This document shows, piece after piece, positions 1-8,707 of a stretch of 33,694 bases of DNA. Position numbers and translations under genes: made by a program. Below the pieces are notes generated by a model. It was not told the origin of the DNA. It did no database searches and saw only the letters and a list, made by a program, of their open reading frames with translations. This DNA comes from Microcoleus sp. CSU_2_2 (GTDB lineage: Bacteria > Cyanobacteriota > Cyanobacteriia > Cyanobacteriales > Microcoleaceae). Where the stretch lies: the NCBI GenBank assembly GCA_012035135.1, contig JAAUPI010000034.1, forward strand, positions 1 to 33,694. Direction: 5' to 3'. How positions within the stretch are numbered: position 1 is the first letter of the stretch; the number at the start of each line of letters is the position of its first letter.

Positions 1-332
1 TAACAACTTATTTAGCGAAAACATTCAGGTCAATCAAAATAGAAGACTTGAATGTCAAAGGAATGCTGGCGAATCACAAATTAGCGGGTGCAATAGCCGA
101 CCTGGGTTTTTACGAATTCAAGCGGCAACTTGAGTACAAATGTAAAATGTATGGCGCAAGTTTGGTGCTGGTAGACCGTTGGTTTCCCAGTTCTAAGATT
201 TGCAGCAATTGCGGACACAAGCAAGATATGCCATTAAGTATTCGGACTTACGACTGTACGGATTGTGGCTTATCGATAGACCGCGATTTGAACGCCAGTT
301 TAAATATTTTAAATTGGGAACCCTTGGCTTGA
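1..332 (+). CDS. TnpB-like RNA-guided nuclease (IS200/IS605 family), 3' end only
   Basis: The open frame enters from the left edge and ends at a TGA at 330-332, so only the last ~110 residues are present. Seen: a glutamate in the context IKIEDLNVKGM (RuvC-II type), a CxxC...CxxC zinc finger (KICSNCG, then YDCTDCG), and a final DRDLNASLNI block with the RuvC-III aspartate. This order is diagnostic of TnpB/OrfB of IS200/IS605 and IS607 elements, which encode an RNA-guided endonuclease carried with or without a TnpA transposase. A TTG at 48 could be called as a start but lies inside the RuvC domain, so it is not the real one. Whether the gene is full length cannot be judged from this window. The following gene is 5'-truncated, which fits insertion of the element into it. 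Confidence 0.9.
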   Translation, partial: TTYLAKTFRSIKIEDLNVKGMLANHKLAGAIADLGFYEFKRQLEYKCKMYGASLVLVDRWFPSSKICSNCGHKQDMPLSIRTYDCTDCGLSIDRDLNASLNILNWEPLA

Positions 333-408
333 GGGGGATAGCCTGCTTACCTTGGGATGGCCGACCACTCAATAGCGCAGGAAGTGAACTCTGAATTTTG
401 GTTAAAGA

Positions 409-420
409 TAGCTTTAGCTA
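409..420. repeat. Small palindrome near the presumed IS200/IS605 right end
   Basis: TAGCT-TT-AGCTA, a 5-bp stem with a 2-nt loop, lies about 75 nt after the tnpB stop and just before the point where the downstream coding frame opens (stop at 419-421). IS200/IS605 elements carry subterminal hairpins recognised by TnpA, and the 3' end of tnpB plus the right end usually encodes the omega RNA. The role here is inferred; the exact element boundary cannot be fixed from one copy. Confidence 0.3.
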
Positions 421-421
421 A

Positions 422-826
422 GTTTGGGTAAGTTTTACGAAGCAGATCGCGGATGCTTACCGCCGTCACGCCAGAGAAACAGCACAAGTGTCAGCAGAAG
501 TCAAGGGAATAGATGATGCGATCGCTGCTTTATCAGCTCAATTAAGTCAAAAACAGCAGCAGTCGGGAAAATTGCAAAAACTCAGCCCGATGGAGCAGCA
601 AGTTGAAGAGGGGAGAGAACTTGCTCGCGAACACGCGAAACGAATTAATGAACTAGCAGCGGAACTAGCGTCGGAGGTGAAAGGACTTAAAGCAATTGCC
701 GACCAAATCAGCCCAAGCTACTGGCAGGTTTATTACAAGCCTTTTATTACTGGTTTTAAGAGTATTTCTGTTCCCTACGTGCGATCGGACGGCGATGTGT
801 GGACGATCGTGAATCGAGTAGTTTAA
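422..826 (+). pseudogene. 5'-truncated coiled-coil hypothetical protein
   Basis: The frame is open from just after a stop at 419-421 to TAA at 824-826. A GTG at 488 would give 112 residues, but the codons upstream of it (FTKQIADAYRRHARETAQ) have the same charged helical character, so the true N-terminus has probably been lost. The product is rich in Gln, Glu, Lys and Ala and predicted by eye to be a long coiled coil up to about residue 80 from the GTG, ending in a non-helical tail (YWQVYYKPFITGFKSISV). I do not recognise the family. The lost N-terminus coincides with the end of the IS200/IS605 fragment, so insertional disruption is the simplest explanation. A functional short protein from the GTG is the alternative. 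Confidence 0.5.
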
Positions 827-892
827 GGGGCTGCGGGAGCGGAAATAGGAATTAGCAAAGGCGATTTTTTCCATTCCCTATCCCCGTCCGCC

Positions 893-1258
893 TCAACCCC
901 GCAGCAGTTGCTTGATAGTGCCGACCAATTCCTGAGGGTGAAATGGCTTAGCGATGTAAGCGTCGGCTCCTTGCTTCATTCCCCAGTAGCGATCGAACTC
1001 TTCGCTTTTGCTCGAACACATTACCACCGGCAGGCTCTGAGTTTTAGGGTCGCTTTTGAGTCGCCGACAGACTTCGTAGCCATTCATCCGCGGCATCACA
1101 ATATCCAGAACGACTAAATCGGGTCGGTTGGCCTTGATTTGCTCTAGAGCTTCGACGCCATCGCTAGCTACTGTGACGTTCAGTCCTCTACCTTTGAGCA
1201 AATCGGCGATCATCTCCCGCAGAGTGACGCTATCATCAACAACCATAACTGTACTCAT
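893..1258 (-). CDS. Single-domain response regulator, PilH/CheY type
   Basis: A 121-residue receiver domain with no output domain. Key residues are visible: the acidic pair D8-D9, phospho-acceptor D52 (VVLDIVMP), S82/S83 and K104 (AKPF). The MCSSKSEEFDRYWGMKQGA segment is typical of cyanobacterial PilH/PixH-like regulators, which work with CheA-like kinases in type IV pilus motility or phototaxis. The frame extends upstream to 1351, but ATG 1258 is preferred because AAGGA lies 7 nt upstream and the receiver fold starts immediately. The gene stands alone, 312 bp from the start codon back to the next coding region on the same strand. Its closeness to exopolysaccharide genes fits the known link between gliding and slime secretion, but this is inference. 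Confidence 0.9.
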   Translation of the reverse strand: MSTVMVVDDSVTLREMIADLLKGRGLNVTVASDGVEALEQIKANRPDLVVLDIVMPRMNGYEVCRRLKSDPKTQSLPVVMCSSKSEEFDRYWGMKQGADAYIAKPFHPQELVGTIKQLLRG

Positions 1259-1570
1259 ATAGTCCTTACCAAGTTTCTGGGTTGAAACGTTCACAATAAA
1301 GGGTGTCTTGGCCTGATTGAGATTGCGCTCTGTTAAATGTAGTTTACCCACTTTTACTCATTTCCCAATCTTTTTCTTAATTATTGCCGCGAATTAAATA
1401 TCCGCGAAATCTCGGTTGACACACCCTACTCTGGTAGCTAGTCTATCATTTTGTTTCTCAAATGGTTCTTTTAAGTCGAAAAATGATGATTTAGCTTAGT
1501 TGTACGTTTTGGGCCGGCTGTTTCGACCAGATTTCCCGACGATCGCCACTGGGATGATGGCAAAATGGGT

Positions 1571-3892
1571 CTAATTATTATTTTTATTGCCTAAAACTGG
1601 TAGTTTTTGGTCGTAAAGGGTCTCTAAACCGACTGGGCGCTGGCGGTAGCTAGGATCGGAACCTTGACAACCGTTAGCAACGATTCCCAAGACGGAAGCT
1701 CCAGAAATTTTTAATTCTTCCAAAACTTTGCGAACTTGAGATCGGTCTGTTTTGGCAATTTGCACCACCATAATTGTGCCGTCTGTGTGAGCCGCGATCA
1801 AGTGACCGTCTGCCAAGCCGACGAGGGGCGGTGTGTCGTAGATCACTAAGTCAAAAAACGCTTGAAATTGCTCCATTAGATACTGCATTTTTTTGGAGGA
1901 GAGGAGTTTGATCGGATCGGGGGGAATTTGACCGGCTGTCAGTACGAACAGATTGTCTTCTGAGGGCGCGCGCTGAATGGCGTCGTTGAGACTGATATCG
2001 GTGGAAATGGCATCGCTGAGTCCGCGCACGTTCGGCAATCCCAATTTAGCGTGCAGTTGCGGACAGCGCAAATCTGCATCGACTAGCAATACTCGCTGGC
2101 CAACTGCTGCTGCTGTGGCGGCCAGGTGTAGGGCTACTGTAGATTTTCCGTCTCCGGCTAAGGCCGAACTGACTAAGAGCGATCGAATCGCTCTACCAGC
2201 ACTGAGCAAGTGAATATTAGTGTAGAGCGATCGAAATGCTTCTAAAAATTGATAGTCCAAATCGCTAAAAATACTTCTACCTTCGAGGATGGGAACACTA
2301 TTTTTAGCTGCACTGGTATCGGCAATTTCAACTTTAACTAGGGACGGTTTTTGGAGTCTAACTGACCGTCTGCGCTTGACTTTTCTGGTAAACGGAATCA
2401 CCCCAATAATCGGCAATCTTGTTGCCATTCTCACTGCTTCTGGAGTGTGGAAAACAGTATTTAGCACTTCTACCAGCAAGCCGACTGCTATGCCCAACAA
2501 ACTGCTTAAAATTATTGCCAGGGTTAATTGTTTGCGAGTTTGTTTGACGGTAGAGGTTAGAAACTTGCCGAATTTATCTGCCGGAATTTCGGGAGGATTG
2601 ATCAGTACCCAAGGTATTTGCTGCTGAGCTGCATCGATCCGCAAAGCTTCTCGTTTTGCCAAAAAGTCCGACAAACTCTTGGTAACTACTTGTTGTTCCC
2701 GCTGTATGTTGTCGTATTGTCGCGTTGTTACTGAAAAACTTCTAATTTTTTGGTTAAGTTCGTTTTGCACTCTCGTCATTTCTCGATCGCGTGCTTCAAC
2801 TTCTTTGATTTGGCTGTCTAAATTTGCCATTATCACTTCTTTTGCTTGTTGTGATGCTGTTAAAATCAGTTCTTCCCGACTTTTTCTGAGTGCTAAAATC
2901 GGCAAGCTGTCCTCTCTGTACTGAGCTGATTTTAATGAGAGGTCTGAGTCGATTTTCTGGATTTGACCTAATAGTGCACCGTAAGCTTGCCCTTGGGTCA
3001 TCAGCACCCCAACTGGATTATTTTCATTGACTAATTTTTGATAGCTTTGGTAGAGGTTACGCATCCCTTTTAGCTGTACTTGAAGAGCTACTTGCTGCCC
3101 CCGAATGCTTTGAACTTGTTCTGATAGAGATTTTCCCTCTAGCAAGGGATCGAACAAGTTTCTCTGCTGTCGCAGCCTTTGAACTTGCAGTTGCAGCACT
3201 TCCACTCTTTCTCGGAGTTTGGGCAGCTCCATATCTATAAACTTAATGCCTTGATTGATGCCAGTCAGCCGTTGTTGCAAACTGTATTCTAGATAAGCTT
3301 TAGATATTTTATCCAATACGCCGTAAATTTTGCTGGTATCTGGATCTTTGTAGCGAACTTCTAAAATTTTTGTGCCTTGCTGTTTGCCATCTTTTGTGTA
3401 GTTAACCCGACTGATCGACATTTTTGACATCAGCTCGCCGTAGGTTAGTTTAGGATACCAAGCTTGCAATTCCTGAAGCACTGGCTGCATCATTTTGGGA
3501 CTGCGCAAAATCCGAATTTGGGTTTCGTAGTCTACCAAGCTAATGCCTTCTATATTGATTTTTGCTAAATCGGCTGCGACGGTATTGTCTAATTGTTTGG
3601 ATAGCAAACCTTCAGCGGTGGCTGGTTCTACTAACAGGGAAAATGAACCTTCATAGTCGATTGTGATGCTTTTAGAATTGGCGACGATCGCAGCTCCTGC
3701 CAGGGTGCTCAAAGCAATGGTGGCTGCTGCCATGACCAGGATGCGGCGACGCACGACGCCAAACAGCCAGGACAAATCGAGTTTTTCTTCCTCTGCCTCC
3801 TCGAACTTATCTCTGTAGCTCTGAGCTGACAAGGGAGGCAGTTTGCCGTTAGATTTGGGTGTGAAGGGTTGATAATCTTGTCTGCTATCCAT
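1571..3892 (-). CDS. wzc: Polysaccharide copolymerase / BY-kinase (Wzz-Wzc-like)
   Basis: 773 residues. Order: cytoplasmic N-terminus; TM1 about 51-72; periplasmic Wzz-type domain with coiled-coil stretches about 212-245 and 330-405; TM2 about 457-476; cytoplasmic ATPase. The ATPase has Walker A GDGKST (580-585), Walker A' VLLVDADLR (601-609) and Walker B VIYDTPP (683-689), the BY-kinase set. Family role: controls chain length and couples Wzy polymerisation to export through the OPX channel, by cycles of autophosphorylation. Oddity: the C-terminus lacks the usual tyrosine cluster and shows only Y749 and Y760 in the last 25 residues. It is on the same strand as the OPX gene, 194 nt downstream of it, and probably co-transcribed. 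The ATG at 3892 is the only start that retains the full N-terminal region. Confidence 0.93.
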   Translation of the reverse strand: MDSRQDYQPFTPKSNGKLPPLSAQSYRDKFEEAEEEKLDLSWLFGVVRRRILVMAAATIALSTLAGAAIVANSKSITIDYEGSFSLLVEPATAEGLLSKQLDNTVAADLAKINIEGISLVDYETQIRILRSPKMMQPVLQELQAWYPKLTYGELMSKMSISRVNYTKDGKQQGTKILEVRYKDPDTSKIYGVLDKISKAYLEYSLQQRLTGINQGIKFIDMELPKLRERVEVLQLQVQRLRQQRNLFDPLLEGKSLSEQVQSIRGQQVALQVQLKGMRNLYQSYQKLVNENNPVGVLMTQGQAYGALLGQIQKIDSDLSLKSAQYREDSLPILALRKSREELILTASQQAKEVIMANLDSQIKEVEARDREMTRVQNELNQKIRSFSVTTRQYDNIQREQQVVTKSLSDFLAKREALRIDAAQQQIPWVLINPPEIPADKFGKFLTSTVKQTRKQLTLAIILSSLLGIAVGLLVEVLNTVFHTPEAVRMATRLPIIGVIPFTRKVKRRRSVRLQKPSLVKVEIADTSAAKNSVPILEGRSIFSDLDYQFLEAFRSLYTNIHLLSAGRAIRSLLVSSALAGDGKSTVALHLAATAAAVGQRVLLVDADLRCPQLHAKLGLPNVRGLSDAISTDISLNDAIQRAPSEDNLFVLTAGQIPPDPIKLLSSKKMQYLMEQFQAFFDLVIYDTPPLVGLADGHLIAAHTDGTIMVVQIAKTDRSQVRKVLEELKISGASVLGIVANGCQGSDPSYRQRPVGLETLYDQKLPVLGNKNNN

Positions 3893-4086
3893 GTTCGGCC
3901 CGTGTATTTTTGAGGTTGATATTTTTGAGGTTGCTGTGCTGCCGGTATTGATAAATCTGCTCTTGGTTCATTCTAACTGCTGACTGGCAGTCTCGATCGA
4001 GTTAGTTTAGGAAAGGGTGTCGCGTCGATCGAGTTTTTGTGCGACAACAAATCAGGTTGCCGAAAGTCTTAGGCGCAGCCTGAAGG

Positions 4087-5565
4087 CTAAAATATAGATT
4101 TGAGTATGTTGATAAAATTTAACACTCCGGTAGCTGGCCCGACAGGTCCCAATATAGAGTTCATCCGGTCTACTAATTTGGCGAGACTGCTGCGGGACAC
4201 GATTATCATGTCGTTGTTGCGAAGTTGAGGATTTATTTCCTCATTAATTCCTTGAGTTAAATCGACTTCGATCGTGCGTTTAGTAGCAGTACCGTCGTTG
4301 TTCAGGCGAACTAGCTCAACTGTATTCCTTCTAGCTCTAGTATTCTCATAACCATAAAATCCTCGGGAGATCAAAGCTTGATTCAGGGTAGCATTGGCCG
4401 GTAGCCTTACGGGATCGAGAGAGGTTTTGAGTTCTCCTACCACAAAAACATTGATGGCGGGGGGAGCAAAGTTACTGTTGGCCAGCAATCCAGCTTCTGC
4501 GGGGTTGACTATCGTGGCTTTGGGAATGACGATCGTGTCTCCCTGCTGGAGGATGGTATCTTGGGCGCCGTCGCCGGATTCTAAGAATTGCCAAAGATTG
4601 ACTGGGATAATTTGTTCGCCTCTTCTGGTGACTCGACGCACTTGAATTTGACGGATATCGGCGTCGGGGGTAATCCCGCCTGCTAGCTGAATGGCGCGGA
4701 TGACGGTAGGAAAGCCTTCTCGGCTGAGTTCAGTGTTGGTATTACCGCCGATGACTACGTAAGCCCCAGGACGAGTGACTTGGCCGACGATCGAGATCGA
4801 TCGAGGTTTTTCTGGAGGCGGCGAAAAGTTGGCGATTGCGAATTGGCGGGCTTCTGCTTGGTTGAAGGTGGTGACAGTGGGAATCACAATTGTGTCTCTG
4901 TCTTGCAAAATGATGTCTTGAGAAATGTCTCCTTCTTGCAAGAATCTCCAGAGATTGACGTTGAGGACTTGATCCGGGCCGTCGGGCTGCGGGCGACGGA
5001 CGCGGATGTTGCGGATGTCGGCGACGCCGGTGACGCCTTCTGCGAGTTTTAGTGCTTGGGTGACAGTCGGATACTGGACTGAAGGCGCGACCCCCGGACC
5101 AGAGGTGAGGGGAATCGTAAAGTTTCCGGGCCTGGTGACTTCTCCGATCACGCCGATGTTGAGGGGGCGGGCTGCTACGAGGCTGACCGTGACTACAGGG
5201 TCTTTGAGGACGCGGCGGTAGGCGTTACGGATGATCGTGGTGGCCTCTACTAACGTGCGGCCACGGATGGACACCAGCCCGATCAGGGGGAGGTTGACCG
5301 AACCATCTGAGAGGACTTCGTAGCCGCGGCTGAGTTCGGGTACTTCGAGGATTTCGATTTGGATCCGATCGCCCCCGCCGAGTTTGTAGCTTTCGGGCGA
5401 TCGTCTCAGGCCCGCAGGCGGTGTTGTGACTGCGCCAGGGAGCAATCGCACTTGCGCTTGGGTGCCTTGCGGGAACCCAACGGAAATACTCGCACTAGCG
5501 ATCGCGCACCAAGTCAAACTCAAAACTGGCGCGGTTATGTGTTTGGGAAAATCGGCGTTAACCAC
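4087..5565 (-). CDS. Outer-membrane polysaccharide export protein (OPX, Wza-like, SLBB)
   Basis: 492 residues. A signal-peptide-like N-terminus (hydrophobic about 12-30, possible cleavage after TQA near 37) is followed by a poly-export domain about 55-132 (YKLGGGDRIQIEILEVPELS) and three SLBB-like repeats about 137-230, 256-348 and 372-456. The first two share a VIGEVTRPGNF / IVGQVTRPGAY opening. Family role: oligomeric outer-membrane channel that receives polymer from the inner-membrane Wzc-like copolymerase. No lipobox is convincing (C20 lies in LTWC), so unlike enteric Wza it may not be a lipoprotein. It is the first gene of a minus-strand pair with wzc and is divergent from the polymerase gene at 5836, so the 270-bp spacer probably carries both promoters. 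Confidence 0.92.
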   Translation of the reverse strand: MVNADFPKHITAPVLSLTWCAIASASISVGFPQGTQAQVRLLPGAVTTPPAGLRRSPESYKLGGGDRIQIEILEVPELSRGYEVLSDGSVNLPLIGLVSIRGRTLVEATTIIRNAYRRVLKDPVVTVSLVAARPLNIGVIGEVTRPGNFTIPLTSGPGVAPSVQYPTVTQALKLAEGVTGVADIRNIRVRRPQPDGPDQVLNVNLWRFLQEGDISQDIILQDRDTIVIPTVTTFNQAEARQFAIANFSPPPEKPRSISIVGQVTRPGAYVVIGGNTNTELSREGFPTVIRAIQLAGGITPDADIRQIQVRRVTRRGEQIIPVNLWQFLESGDGAQDTILQQGDTIVIPKATIVNPAEAGLLANSNFAPPAINVFVVGELKTSLDPVRLPANATLNQALISRGFYGYENTRARRNTVELVRLNNDGTATKRTIEVDLTQGINEEINPQLRNNDMIIVSRSSLAKLVDRMNSILGPVGPATGVLNFINILKSIF

Positions 5566-5712
5566 AGGCTACCTATTTTCTGTGAGGATTATTCACCAGT
5601 CTAATCGCTCCCCATTGAAATGCCATATCGATCGCGCATAAATCGCGCATAAAAGGAAAAATCCCATCATTTTCAGCGCAAGGCGTCGCCTGTGGATTTT
5701 TCTTTCCAGGCT

Positions 5713-5751
5713 GTTGGTCAGAACTGCGACCAACTGCCACGCCCGCGTGGC
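5713..5751. repeat. Two adjacent hairpins in the divergent spacer
   Basis: GTTGGTC (5713-5719) pairs with GACCAAC (5728-5734) across 8 nt, followed directly by GCCACG (5736-5741) pairing with CGTGGC (5746-5751) across CCCG. They sit in the 5566-5835 spacer between the divergent export and polymerase operons. The GC-rich palindrome resembles common cyanobacterial interspersed repeats. Attenuation of the polymerase operon is possible but unproven. Confidence 0.6.
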
Positions 5752-5835
5752 GCGACCACGGTTCCCGTTTGCTATTATTTGGATGGAACTAACCCGCTGC
5801 TAAATCGATCGATGTCTCAAAAACGGTAGGTATTT

Positions 5836-7242
5836 ATGGCGAGAATGATTAGGGAGCTAATTTTCAGCAATAATTTCTTGCTGTTTTTAGTGGGATTCTC
5901 CGGGTTAATTATCACGCTTTTAATATTTCAAATTGCCACCAAAAGAAATTTTGGTCTGGCTTTTGAAAAATGGTTTGCTCTTTTTTATATATTCATATCT
6001 CCCCACGTCAATCTTCCTCCGTTTAACTACCTGCATTTTATTAATGTTGCCGAAACAGATGGTAGTACGCTCAATCAACTTCCTTTGGTTTTTTATCCGT
6101 GGGTAATATTTATCTTATGCGGAAGATTTATTGCTTTCTTTAAAAATCAATTTGTAGAAGGTCTCTCATTTTTGTTGATGAGAAATCCTGGTTTCTCGCT
6201 GTATTGTTTGCTACCGATTATATCGTCGCTGTGGTCGCTAGTTCCGGAAATTACGCTGAAATCAGGGATAGCGTTTACAGCTTTTTCTTTGGTTGGTTTT
6301 TATCTGGGTGCTCGATATGAGTGGCGCGAACTATCTGGCTTACTGCGGTGGGGCTATACATCGATCGGTATAGTTAGCGTTTTGCGATACCCGAATGTGG
6401 TAAGGGAATTTGCAGGCATTACCAGCCACAAAAATTCTCTGGGCAGCATCATGGTTGTGAGTACAGCACTTTGGTATCTACACTATTCGCAAAATTCTAA
6501 AACTCAGAAAGAACGCTGGATAGCTCTGTTATTCATGTTGTTCTCATTTTATTTAGTCAGAGCTACTAGCTCCGGCGGTTCTCTAGTTAATAGTTTGATG
6601 CTCATAGTTGTGGTATCATCTTTGAGTTTTTTGAGCAAGTTAAAATTTCAATGGGCATTTACTTTGATTGTCGGATTTATGGCATTTGGCACTATTGCCA
6701 GCGTTTATATAATAGACAATTTAGAGTCAATTGTTGTTGGGGGTTTAGGCAAGGATTTGACCTTGACTGGGCGGACGGAGTTTTGGCCGCAATTAATCGC
6801 GGCGGCAAATCACCGCCCTTGGTTTGGCTATGGATTTAATGGCTTTTTTCAACAAGATTTAATTGGAGCCGAAACCCCAGCTTATTTCGTATATACTCCG
6901 AATGGGTTTCAACCGAAAACTGCTCACAATGGCCCCATATCAATATTGCTGTCTTTTGGTTATCCGGGACTAATATTAATCTTAGTTTCCCTAGTGACTA
7001 ATCTGATTTTTGCAGTGCGGGAACTGAGCCGTAGGCCGCTAGCTCAAGCGGGAATACCGATAATTTACTTAGTGTTTATTATTTTAAATAACCTTACTGA
7101 AGGTTCTCTCACTGATATTGGGGATGTGTGGCTTGCCTACGTATTAATAACAGTTAGACTCAGTATCGATAGCGCTAAGTCTGCATCTAACGCTAGCCGC
7201 AGTTACGGACGAGACTTGCCTTACGATCTGCATTCAGATTAA
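5836..7242 (+). CDS. Wzy-like O-antigen/exopolysaccharide polymerase
   Basis: 468 residues, highly hydrophobic throughout with roughly ten or more membrane segments, including a very hydrophobic one at the N-terminus (FLLFLVGFSGLIITLLIF). A large loop contains LTGRTEFWPQL, WFGYGFNGFF and TAHNGPISILLSFGYPGL; the GRxxxW, GxGxNGF and H-N-G elements are the usual signature of the Wzy/O-antigen ligase superfamily (PF04932). Family role: joins lipid-linked repeat units on the periplasmic face of the inner membrane. The ATG at 5836 has a GGTAGG-type ribosome site a few bases upstream. It is the first plus-strand gene of the assembly cluster and precedes the flippase, as in many Wzx/Wzy loci. A ligase rather than a polymerase cannot be excluded by sequence alone. 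Confidence 0.88.
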   Translation: MARMIRELIFSNNFLLFLVGFSGLIITLLIFQIATKRNFGLAFEKWFALFYIFISPHVNLPPFNYLHFINVAETDGSTLNQLPLVFYPWVIFILCGRFIAFFKNQFVEGLSFLLMRNPGFSLYCLLPIISSLWSLVPEITLKSGIAFTAFSLVGFYLGARYEWRELSGLLRWGYTSIGIVSVLRYPNVVREFAGITSHKNSLGSIMVVSTALWYLHYSQNSKTQKERWIALLFMLFSFYLVRATSSGGSLVNSLMLIVVVSSLSFLSKLKFQWAFTLIVGFMAFGTIASVYIIDNLESIVVGGLGKDLTLTGRTEFWPQLIAAANHRPWFGYGFNGFFQQDLIGAETPAYFVYTPNGFQPKTAHNGPISILLSFGYPGLILILVSLVTNLIFAVRELSRRPLAQAGIPIIYLVFIILNNLTEGSLTDIGDVWLAYVLITVRLSIDSAKSASNASRSYGRDLPYDLHSD

Positions 7243-7372
7243 ATCCAGATTAACTTGAGAAAATTACAAATTGATAGAAATACGATCTATGATATTATTG
7301 AAATTGGTTTGAGATTGATTTTCCAGCGATCGACAAGTATATTATTTTCTTATAAGGACTCAAAACTTTCTG

Positions 7373-8707
7373 ATGCTAAACAAGCTAACTGCGGTAAGTC
7401 AAAAGCTTGGTCCCGGCCTCCGTCAGGTACTCGGCAATCTGGCTTGGCTGGTGACAGACCAAATTTTGCAGATGGCTCTCGGTTTGTTTGTGGGTGTGTG
7501 GGTGGCTCGCTATCTGGGGCCGGAACAATTTGGGGTACTCAACTACGCGATTGCCTTTGTGTCGCTGTTTGCATCGGTGGCGACGATGGGATTGGGTACT
7601 CTGGTAGTGCGCGATATTGCTCGCAATCCTGAATGCAAGCAAGAGACTCTGGGGACTGCTTTTGCCCTCCAATTTATAGGCGGAATCTTCACTTTGCTGT
7701 TAACGGTGACAGTAATTTCGGTACTGAATCCCAATGACAGTTTAACTCGCTGGCTGGTGGGTATAGTCGCAGCCGGAACTATTTTTCAGTCTTTTGAAAC
7801 GATCAATTTTTGGTTTCAGTCCCAAGTTCAATCTAAGTATACTGTTCTGGCTAAGAACTGCGTATCATTACTGATTGCGGGAGTCCGAATCGGATTGATT
7901 CAACTTGATGCGCCGCTGATTGCTTTTGCTTGGGTGAGGTTGGGAGAGATGGCTTTGGGGGCAATTGTCCTAACATTTGTCTATCAAAGCAAGGGAAATG
8001 ATTTCAAGCTATGGCGAGTCAGTTGGGCGCGAGGCAAAGAACTGCTTCGCGAAAGTTGGCCGCTAGTGCTGTCGAGCTTGGCAGTTTTTATTTACTCCAA
8101 AATCGATCAGATTATGCTCGGTTCTTTAAATAAAACCGAGTTGGGATATTATGCAGTCGCAGTCAAATTGTCGGAAATTTGCGATTTCTTGCCAATGATT
8201 ATCGCTTCTTCTATTTTTCCCAAACTCGCACAGTTAAGAGAAAAAAATTACGCCGAATACCTAAAAAAGTTTCAGATTTACTCGGATACTATGTTACTTT
8301 TATGGTTGGGAGTGGCGATGCCAATTTCTCTGCTGGCTCCTTTCATCGTACAGACTCTTTACGGGCCGAGATATGCAGCTTCAGCCGGCGTACTGTCTGT
8401 CTACGTCTGGGCTCAATTCGGGAGCAACTTCGGAATAGCCAGAAATACCTATTTTGCTTTGGAAGGTCAACTGCGATACGGTCTTTACTTGACGGTTGTC
8501 GGTTCAATTTTTAATATAGTATTGAACAGTCTACTGATTCCTCGATATGGAGCCCTGGGAGCAACGGTGGCAACTTTAATGACTTATTTCTATGTAATTA
8601 TACTAGTAAACTTTTTGATTAAAGAATTGAGACCTTTTGGCAATTTAATCTTGAACTCGCTCAATTTATTCAAGGCTGCTTCCCGGTTGCTGGGATTGAT
8701 AAGATGA
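7373..8707 (+). CDS. Wzx-like polysaccharide flippase (MATE/MOP superfamily)
   Basis: 444 residues with about 12 membrane segments. The N-terminal part NLAWLVTDQILQMALGLFVG followed by VARYLGPEQFGVLNYA is the typical opening of the Polysacc_synt family, and IYSKIDQIMLGSLNKTELGYYAVAVKL is the typical mid-protein repeat. Family role: translocates undecaprenyl-linked repeat units from cytoplasm to periplasm. The ATG at 7373 is preceded by an AAGGA about 14 nt upstream, longer than optimal. The stop codon overlaps the next start by four bases (ATGA), so translation is probably coupled to the downstream gene. Overall length and topology are normal for the family. Confidence 0.92.
   Translation: MLNKLTAVSQKLGPGLRQVLGNLAWLVTDQILQMALGLFVGVWVARYLGPEQFGVLNYAIAFVSLFASVATMGLGTLVVRDIARNPECKQETLGTAFALQFIGGIFTLLLTVTVISVLNPNDSLTRWLVGIVAAGTIFQSFETINFWFQSQVQSKYTVLAKNCVSLLIAGVRIGLIQLDAPLIAFAWVRLGEMALGAIVLTFVYQSKGNDFKLWRVSWARGKELLRESWPLVLSSLAVFIYSKIDQIMLGSLNKTELGYYAVAVKLSEICDFLPMIIASSIFPKLAQLREKNYAEYLKKFQIYSDTMLLLWLGVAMPISLLAPFIVQTLYGPRYAASAGVLSVYVWAQFGSNFGIARNTYFALEGQLRYGLYLTVVGSIFNIVLNSLLIPRYGALGATVATLMTYFYVIILVNFLIKELRPFGNLILNSLNLFKAASRLLGLIR

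Noticed and set aside
4394-5221. Several plus-strand frames opposite the export protein gene
   Set aside because: They are antisense shadows of a strongly supported SLBB protein and have no recognisable domains.
7255-7632. 125-codon plus-strand frame at the start of the flippase gene
   Set aside because: It mostly overlaps wzx in another frame and its product is low in regular structure; wzx has clear membrane-protein homology.
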